Below are positions 59,433 to 64,000 of a DNA stretch of 64,000 bases, piece after piece. Source of the stretch: Microcaldota archaeon (lineage in GTDB: Archaea > Micrarchaeota > Micrarchaeia > Norongarragalinales > Norongarragalinaceae); contig JACQQD010000001.1 in assembly GCA_016207165.1 (NCBI GenBank), forward strand, positions 1-64,000, in the 5' to 3' direction. Every line of letters begins with the position of its first letter. Position 1 is the first letter of the stretch. The translations under genes and the position numbers were made by a program. Below the pieces are notes generated by a model. It made no database searches. It was not told where the DNA came from and worked only from the letters and a program-made list of their open reading frames with translations.

Positions 59433-59897
59433 TCAGGCGACTTCGTCTTTCTGGTCTCGCTTGATTCTCGCCGTTTCCACCAACGAATTCCACTCCCTTC
59501 CCACATGTTGCAAAGCCTGGCCGAACCGCAAGCTGGGCTTGATCACCATCTTGTGCCGCTTGTCCTTGTCGTCTTGCCCCGTCGGGCTCCGCCTTTCGCG
59601 CGCCAACAACCCGGTCCGCACCAGTTTCGGAATCACGAGGTTGCGCAACGTGGAATTGGCTACGGCCGCTTCGGCTTGCCACTTGGAAATGGCGCGTCCA
59701 TCCATTTCCCCTTCCAACAACAAATGCTTGACGAGCCGGACGGCGACGTCGTACTGAACTTTCTGCAACGCCGGCGGAAACACGATTTTCAAGACGTCTT
59801 CGACTTCCCACCGCGCGTTCAAACTCATGGGTAGTTTTCCGTATTCGAACAACAACGCCTTTTTCGTGGCAATGCCGCGCGATGGAGGGCCGTTCAT
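59433..59897 (-). CDS. Winged-helix DNA-binding protein
   Basis: About 154 residues from ATG 59897. WQAEAAVANSTLRNLVIPKL, VRTGLLARERRSPTGQDDKD and KMVIKPSLRFGQALQHVGRE form a winged helix typical of archaeal DNA-binding regulators. The upstream frame to 59948 overlaps the stop of the next gene and is not needed. It converges on the tandem Lrp-like gene. Confidence 0.62.
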   Translation of the reverse strand: MNGPPSRGIATKKALLFEYGKLPMSLNARWEVEDVLKIVFPPALQKVQYDVAVRLVKHLLLEGEMDGRAISKWQAEAAVANSTLRNLVIPKLVRTGLLARERRSPTGQDDKDKRHKMVIKPSLRFGQALQHVGREWNSLVETARIKRDQKDEVA

Positions 59898-59905
59898 GGT
59901 ATGCC

Positions 59906-60421
59906 CTACGGCAACCGGTTTAATAATTCGTTGACGTGTCGGCGCCAATCCGCATTCGCGGCGCGTTCTTTGAACTCTTCCAGCTTGCGGACGGTTCGCT
60001 CTTTGGCCTGGCCGTCCTGCCAGAAGATGTCGTCTCTATGCGGCGCCCGGCGAACCAATTCGCGCCGAAGTCCTTTGGGCGCCGCATCCGCCTCGGCAAA
60101 AAATTTGCAAAACCAGTCAATGGCCAAGACGTGTCCCGCCACTTCGCGAAGGATGCCGGCCCGCGTGTCCAGGCGGTCCGCCGATTGGTGCACCGTGGCC
60201 ACCACGTACCTTTCACGCCATATTCGTGCTTCCTCTTCCATGTCGCGCGCTTTTTGCTCCAACAACCGGTACGCGTCCTCCACCGCCACCCGCGCCTCGC
60301 CCTTGGCGTAGTTCTGCCCCAATGCCGCCCGCACGTCGGCCTGAACCTTCCGGTACCTGCCTTTCTTGGCCCGCTTTTGTGCGACTTCGTCGTGAAGAAG
60401 CGTCCCAAGATGGCCGAGCAT
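59906..60421 (-). CDS. Helical hypothetical protein
   Basis: 171 residues, mostly helical and basic (KRAKKGRYRKVQADVRAALG, EAEARIWRERYVVATVHQSA). No family recognised. It lies between a PhoU-like gene and the winged-helix gene on the same strand with short gaps, so probably one operon. No membrane segment. Confidence 0.55.
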   Translation of the reverse strand: MLGHLGTLLHDEVAQKRAKKGRYRKVQADVRAALGQNYAKGEARVAVEDAYRLLEQKARDMEEEARIWRERYVVATVHQSADRLDTRAGILREVAGHVLAIDWFCKFFAEADAAPKGLRRELVRRAPHRDDIFWQDGQAKERTVRKLEEFKERAANADWRRHVNELLNRLP

Positions 60422-60449
60422 GATGGTGTCTTGACGCCTGCGACAGGTT

Positions 60450-61310
60450 TTAACCTTTTTCCTGTTTGGAGAGCGTGCGAATCGCCGCCAAGTCCGCCGT
60501 CGTCTCCTCGATTTCCACGCAGTGACGCGCCACGGCTTCCAGCCGCGCCCACGAAAGCGGATCCCTACCCTGTAACTTATCCAAGTCCGCCCGGCACGCC
60601 CAAACCGCCTCCGTGGCCTTGCCTCCGGGCTCGCCGCTGAAAAATTGATTCATGGCCGCGTCGTACGCCGCCTCCAATTTTTCCAACGCCGCTTTCGCCC
60701 GACCCCCTTCCAACGCCAAGGCCTTGAGTTCGTCGGCAATGCTTTCCAATCCTTTGGCCACCAACGCGTCGAACTTGAACTCGGCGTGACGCGCTCCGGC
60801 TCCCATGGAGCGAAGCGCCAACGTGTACAGCCGGTTGACTTCCTGCTCCCGCCGCAACACCGCGTCGCGGTTTCCCTCGTGCGCCAACGCGAACAACGAC
60901 TTGACCACCGCATGCATCCGCCGCAATAATTGTTCCAGGGAGTACTCGTGGCCCGTGGCAAACACGCGAAGGGTTACCCGTTCCTTCTCCTCAAAAACCA
61001 CGTCCACCGCCGCCAAGTGGTCCCGCGCCTGTTGCGCCAAACCCGCCGCGTTCTTGCCGCTCAGCAAAATGTCCTGGGCTCCGGCGATGTACGCCGAAAT
61101 CACGGACCGCAACGCCAGGGCGTTTTCCGCGTCCACCTGCGCCTGAAGAGTCCGCGCCACCGGGCTTGCCATGATTTGAAGCGACCCGTCCGGGTTCTCC
61201 TCCAATCCCACCGCCGCCCCCCTGGAAAGCCCGTGGCCTTCAGCCCACGCTTTCGGAAGGGAAACGATGAACGTGCTTCGACCGGTTTTCTGGACTTTCC
61301 GAGTCTCCAT
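60450..61310 (-). CDS. PhoU-domain phosphate regulator with N-terminal AbrB domain
   Basis: 286 residues: METRKVQKTGRSTFIVSLPK, then AWAEGHGLSRGAAVGLEENP is a SpoVT/AbrB DNA-binding hairpin; the rest is two PhoU-type helical bundles (LEQLLRRMHAVVKSLFALAH; EFKFDALVAKGLESIADELK). Archaeal proteins with this pair regulate phosphate transport. AGGAGGT (61317-61323) precedes ATG 61310 and CATATATATC (about 61341-61350) may be its TATA box. No phosphate transporter is visible nearby. Confidence 0.85.
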   Translation of the reverse strand: METRKVQKTGRSTFIVSLPKAWAEGHGLSRGAAVGLEENPDGSLQIMASPVARTLQAQVDAENALALRSVISAYIAGAQDILLSGKNAAGLAQQARDHLAAVDVVFEEKERVTLRVFATGHEYSLEQLLRRMHAVVKSLFALAHEGNRDAVLRREQEVNRLYTLALRSMGAGARHAEFKFDALVAKGLESIADELKALALEGGRAKAALEKLEAAYDAAMNQFFSGEPGGKATEAVWACRADLDKLQGRDPLSWARLEAVARHCVEIEETTADLAAIRTLSKQEKG

Positions 61311-61392
61311 CTATATACCTCCTATTTTCTATGTGGGTTTGATATATATGTTTCGCGTGGCCTAAAAACTACTCGGGTGTGGAAGCGTAAAC

Positions 61393-61572
61393 ATGGAACC
61401 AAAAGAACCGGTGACCTGGGCCTTGCTGTTTGTTGCAGGAGCAACCCTATTGGCCGCCGCATTCTTTGCTCCCACGCCCGCCCTCTTCTTGTTGGTACTA
61501 GTCGGCGCCGCGTTTCTGCTTCGACCCGAACCGGTGCCTGAACGCGTCTGGGGCCACCACCCCCAACTGTAA
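61393..61572 (+). CDS. Small two-helix membrane protein
   Basis: 59 residues: MEPKEPVTWALLFVAGATLL, AAAFFAPTPALFLLVLVGAA, then FLLRPEPVPERVWGHHPQL. Two short membrane helices, cytoplasmic ends. CCTAAAAAC about 25 bases upstream fits a TATA box. It is the last ordinary gene before the T-rich region; the hairpin at 61583 could end its transcript. Function unknown. Confidence 0.6.
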   Translation: MEPKEPVTWALLFVAGATLLAAAFFAPTPALFLLVLVGAAFLLRPEPVPERVWGHHPQL

Positions 61573-61582
61573 TTGTCTTTTT

Positions 61583-61600
61583 AAGCATCGCGCGATGCTT
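61583..61600 (+). terminator. Perfect palindrome after the small membrane protein
   Basis: AAGCATCGC/GCGATGCTT is a perfect 9-base inverted repeat 11 bases after the stop, preceded by TTTTT. It can form a strong hairpin. In archaea, terminators are usually T-runs, so it may instead be a binding site. Confidence 0.45.
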
Positions 61601-62875
61601 GGAATCTCAGCCCAACGCATCTCAACTCTTCGCCATCTCCGCTTGGCCAACACCGGTCCCGTACTTTTTAAACCCTTATTAAGGGCGCGTGGTTTCACCC
61701 GGCTTTACCTGCCTTATTTCAAGTGTGGCCCGGGTTCACTTCGGTTCTAGTTAACGGTATACCGCCAACGCCGGATCTTTGGCCTGAGTTCCGCCTTAAA
61801 CGAACCGAGACGGCCTTCTGTAGGCAGTTTTCATCAACGGCCCCTGCTTTTCTCGCACGACAATTTTTCATCAAGGCAACTCGTCAAGCCGGTATCTCTA
61901 GCGTTTTCCAGCAATGCCTTTTTCCTTTTGGGCCTGATTTTTTGACGTTTTTCCCTTGCTTGGGGGGGCGTGTAATGGCCGGTTTCCTGGTTTGGCCCGG
62001 TTTTCGCCCAAACGGTGGTTTTGGCGGGTTCTGACTGTCTTCGGGCCTATTTTCCGCCTGGCCCTGTTTTTTACTGCGTTGGGCCCCTAAAACCTAAGTC
62101 GTTTTTTTCGCGTCCTACTGGTTTTCGGCACCAATTTTTCATCCATCGCCAAAACATGGGCATTTTTTGGTCGATTTTTGGCAAAATTTTCTCGTTATTA
62201 TCGGAAGAAAAACACCATTAGTGGAACTTTGGGGTATTGTCCAATATCTTTTTGGTATTGCGTTTACTTACTCTCCCACTCCGTAATGGTGTTTTGATTT
62301 TGTGCCTTAGGAATGCATTTGGAGTGGTTTTTGGCTTGCTTTTTTGGTTCTTATCTTCTTTTTGTGTGTTTGGCTTATTTTTGGAGTTGTGTGTTTGCTT
62401 TGCGTCTTTTCTGTTTTCTCCAACCACGAGATTTATAAACTCCCTCATTATGGTGTATTGGTTAGTACGGGAATTATCTTGTTTTGATGGAACAAAATTA
62501 GCGGAATTGGCGCTTTTAGGGCTTTTTAGGCCAGAATTTCGTTTTGGCCCCCCCAAGTGGCCGGTGAACCTTATTTAATATCATAATGAGGAAACCTAGG
62601 TGCTTGGGCGTGTATTCGCGCCCTCTCCTTTTAACCCTTAGTTGTTTATTGTTATGGTGTTTGCTTTATTATATTACTCCAAAATGGTATTTGACTACTT
62701 GGTTCCTTTTCAGTGGAACTAATTAGTGCTTTCGGCCTATTTTCGACGGGTACTTTTCATGAAACCCTCAAATTCGGCCTTTTCAAGGCCTCTGGAAGCC
62801 CGTATTGGCCGTCGTTTTCCTGAGGTGGTGGGCCAAACAGGCAAATTCAACGCCTTTAGTTCCATTAAAATCAAA
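61601..62875. other. T-rich, gene-poor region of unlike composition
   Basis: About 1.3 kb whose plus strand is rich in T with scattered GGCC. No convincing gene: frames at 61723-62034, 62237-62578 (plus) and 62218-62556 (minus) have biased composition rather than protein-like patterns and poor starts. Repeats are present (see the TAATGGTG motif entry). The change from the GC-rich coding part is abrupt near 61.6 kb. It could be a replication or segregation region, a decayed element or a gene desert. Confidence 0.5.
62209..62663. repeat. TAATGGTGTTT-type motif, several copies
   Basis: AAAACACCATTA (62209-62220) and its exact reverse complement TAATGGTGTTTT (62284-62295) form a 12-base inverted repeat. 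Related copies ATTATGGTGTAT (about 62449) and TTATGGTGTTTG (about 62652) follow. CTCATTATG (62445-62453) and CATAATGAG (about 62582-62590) form a second inverted pair. The spacing is irregular. Confidence 0.55.
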
Positions 62876-63130
62876 CTATTTTCCAGTTTTTTCGGCTTGA
62901 AACGACTTATGGTGCAATGAAAACCACTTCATCGAGTCGGCAAATTCTTCGGCTTCCCCGGCTTTGGCGGTTTTAGGCGTCCTAGCGCCTTGCTTTTGGC
63001 CCTTTTCAGCTAAGAGGTTTTGAATGGCTTTGTCCAAGCTACATTTTTTACCGGATTTGGCTTGAATTCGTCCAGCCAATTTTTGAAGCGATTTGTAGGT
63101 CTCATCTTGTACGCGAATCAATTTCGTCAT
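62876..63130 (-). CDS. Ribbon-helix-helix-like small protein
   Basis: 84 residues from ATG 63130: MTKLIRVQDETYKSLQKLAG, then RIQAKSGKKCSLDKAIQNLL resembles a CopG/VapB-type ribbon-helix-helix, followed by a charged tail (KQGARTPKTAKAGEAEEFAD). GTG 63139 is possible, but TAAATATA (about 63161-63168) 35 bases upstream fits ATG 63130. It is the only convincing gene in the T-rich region. Possible roles: antitoxin, copy-number or partition regulator. No toxin is seen downstream. Confidence 0.6.
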   Translation of the reverse strand: MTKLIRVQDETYKSLQKLAGRIQAKSGKKCSLDKAIQNLLAEKGQKQGARTPKTAKAGEAEEFADSMKWFSLHHKSFQAEKTGK

Positions 63131-63133
63131 TTC

Positions 63134-63278
63134 AGTCACTTATTGTTTACTTTGTGACTTATATTTAATCCTTTTTACCTCTAGAACTCCGATTCTTTTC
63201 TTCATTTTTAATTTGTATTCTTAGTATTTTTTGTTTACTTCATTTAACTGTATTTTGTAAACTATAAATTGTTTACTT
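63134..63278. promoter_or_regulatory. AGTCAC inverted repeat and TTGTTTACTT iteron-like copies
   Basis: AGTCAC (63134-63139) and GTGACT (63154-63159) flank the likely transcription start of the RHH gene. TTGTTTACTT occurs at 63143-63152, 63231-63240 and 63269-63278, and GTAAAC (63257-63262) forms an inverted pair with GTTTAC (63271-63276). The cluster suggests binding of one protein at several sites, as in operators or plasmid-type origins. Confidence 0.5.
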
Positions 63279-63356
63279 TTTAGTATATTTAATTTACTTT
63301 CTGTTCTTTGCTTCCGGTAAAAATGAACTCAATTTTTTGAACTTCAAGCCTAAATC

Positions 63357-63949
63357 TGCCTACTTTTTGCCCAAAACGCTTTTTCCGAGCCTTTATTCCT
63401 ACAAAAATTGGCGCAAACGCGTTTTTTTGCCGTATTCCCTGGTTTTTTTGTTTTAATCCAAAAAAATGCCTATTTTAATCCTTTTTTCTCGGTTTTGGGC
63501 CCTTCTCCAACGGCCTTTCTGATTTCCAGGCCTAATTTCAATTTTTTTGGTGAAAATCTGCCTAGTTTCGATGTTTTTGTGTGTTTTCAAGACATTTAGA
63601 CGGAGTTTTGATCAATTCTCCTCGGATTTTATGTGAAAAACTGCCCATGACCGGTTTTTCCCGCTTTTTTTGGGGTCGGCAACCTATTTTTCAGTATTTT
63701 GAGGTAAAACATGCCTACTCTTGGGTTTTTTTGGCTTGCCTTACGTCTTTTTTTGTCGAAAACTGGCTATTTGACGGGGGTTTTCCTTGTTTTTGAGGTA
63801 AGCCGGGTTGGTTGCGGGCTTGAAATGATTTTCTTTGGCCTCTTGGTCCGTTGGGATTCGGCTTTACTTCTTGTTCTGGGACTGTTTTTGTTTCCCAAGT
63901 AAAAAACGATTTATTTTTGCGTTTTTCTGCCTATGTTTTTTCCTGCCTA
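63357..63949. repeat. Six TGCCTA copies in a T-rich, gene-free stretch
   Basis: TGCCTA at 63357, 63467, 63559, 63712, 63928 and 63944, with a variant TGCCCA at 63642. Most are preceded by an A- or T-run and C or A, giving a loose AAAA-C-TGCCTA-YTTT consensus. This hexamer should be rare in a sequence this T-rich, so the cluster looks non-random. The stretch 63279-63979 has no convincing gene. Confidence 0.5.
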
Positions 63950-63979
63950 TTTCGATTGACCCCCGTCCAAACCATCGAC

Positions 63980-64000
63980 ATTTATAAAGGCTTTATAAAT
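63980..64000. promoter_or_regulatory. TATA-containing palindrome at the right edge
   Basis: ATTTATAAAG (63980-63989) is mirrored by CTTTATAAAT (63991-64000) around a single central G. Each arm holds a TTTATAAA box, so it could drive transcription both ways or be an operator like those at 43813 and 16586. The gene it would serve is outside the window. Confidence 0.45.

Noticed and set aside
62237..62578. Hydrophobic 113-residue frame in the T-rich region
   Set aside because: Its hydrophobicity follows from T-rich sequence (Phe, Leu, Val codons); it has no promoter or ribosome site and overlaps a Lys/Asn-rich frame on the other strand that is equally composition-driven.

Overview
The window is a gene-dense stretch of an archaeal chromosome. 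The archaeal assignment rests on the gene set: RadA, HerA-NurA and Mre11-Rad50, Cdc6/Orc1, TFE, aEF1-beta, Trm56, SRP54, an archaeal-type CCA-adding enzyme, ApgM, both ether-lipid prenyltransferases (GGGP synthase and a UbiA-type DGGGP synthase), class III signal peptides with their peptidase, and tRNA genes with introns. Many genes have a TATA-like box about 25 bases before the start codon and little or no leader; others have a Shine-Dalgarno site. The many small orphan proteins, compact operons and class III signal peptide suggest a DPANN-type lineage (Diapherotrites/Micrarchaeota-like), but no marker here proves it.

Layout. 1-6.5 kb: radA (cut by the left edge), nurA and herA, with a VapBC pair and a TraB-like gene between nurA and herA. 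6.6-10.7 kb: a 1380-residue surface protein with a class III signal peptide and four tandem ~200-residue repeats. 10.8-16.6 kb: a small membrane protein, mre11-rad50, a membrane protein and nnr. 16.6-18.2 kb: an AbrB/PIN toxin-antitoxin module whose toxin is frameshifted, then a BofA-like protein. 18.3-32.8 kb: mostly housekeeping genes (RPA-like, GGGP synthase, PadR, MgtC-like, RtcA, ACT protein, prepilin peptidase, SRP54, secretion ATPase, flavin reductase, CCA enzyme, Mut7-C, thioredoxin-like, HD hydrolase, aEF1-beta, RibL, zinc finger). 32.9-44.4 kb: a second TraB-like protein, intron-containing tRNA-Arg, YchF-like GTPase, Cdc6 divergent from a sigma-factor-like protein, DGGGP synthase, OB-fold protein, two peptidases, a histone-fold protein, a ThiF-like E1 and a MazEF-type pair. 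44.4-51 kb: intron-containing tRNA-Cys and tRNA-Lys, rhomboid, HAD protein, a tandem hairpin array, Trm56, TFE, initiator tRNA-Met, an HD protein and a 17-residue lysine-rich mini-ORF. 51-61.6 kb: dCTP deaminase-like protein, enolase, ApgM, regulators and small proteins. 61.6-64 kb: a sharply different T-rich region with one ribbon-helix-helix-like gene, iteron-like repeats and almost no coding capacity.

Functional links. RadA, NurA-HerA, Mre11-Rad50, an RPA-like protein and a small OB-fold protein make a nearly complete end-resection and strand-exchange set. The large class III protein, prepilin peptidase and secretion ATPase belong to type-IV-pilus-like export. Enolase and ApgM are glycolytic neighbours. 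Three toxin-antitoxin modules each carry a different repeat architecture beside their TATA box.

Most unusual parts: the array of six hairpins at 46990-47182, the bacterial-sigma-like gene beside cdc6, the four-repeat surface protein, the 17-residue basic ORF, and the repeat-rich T-rich right end.
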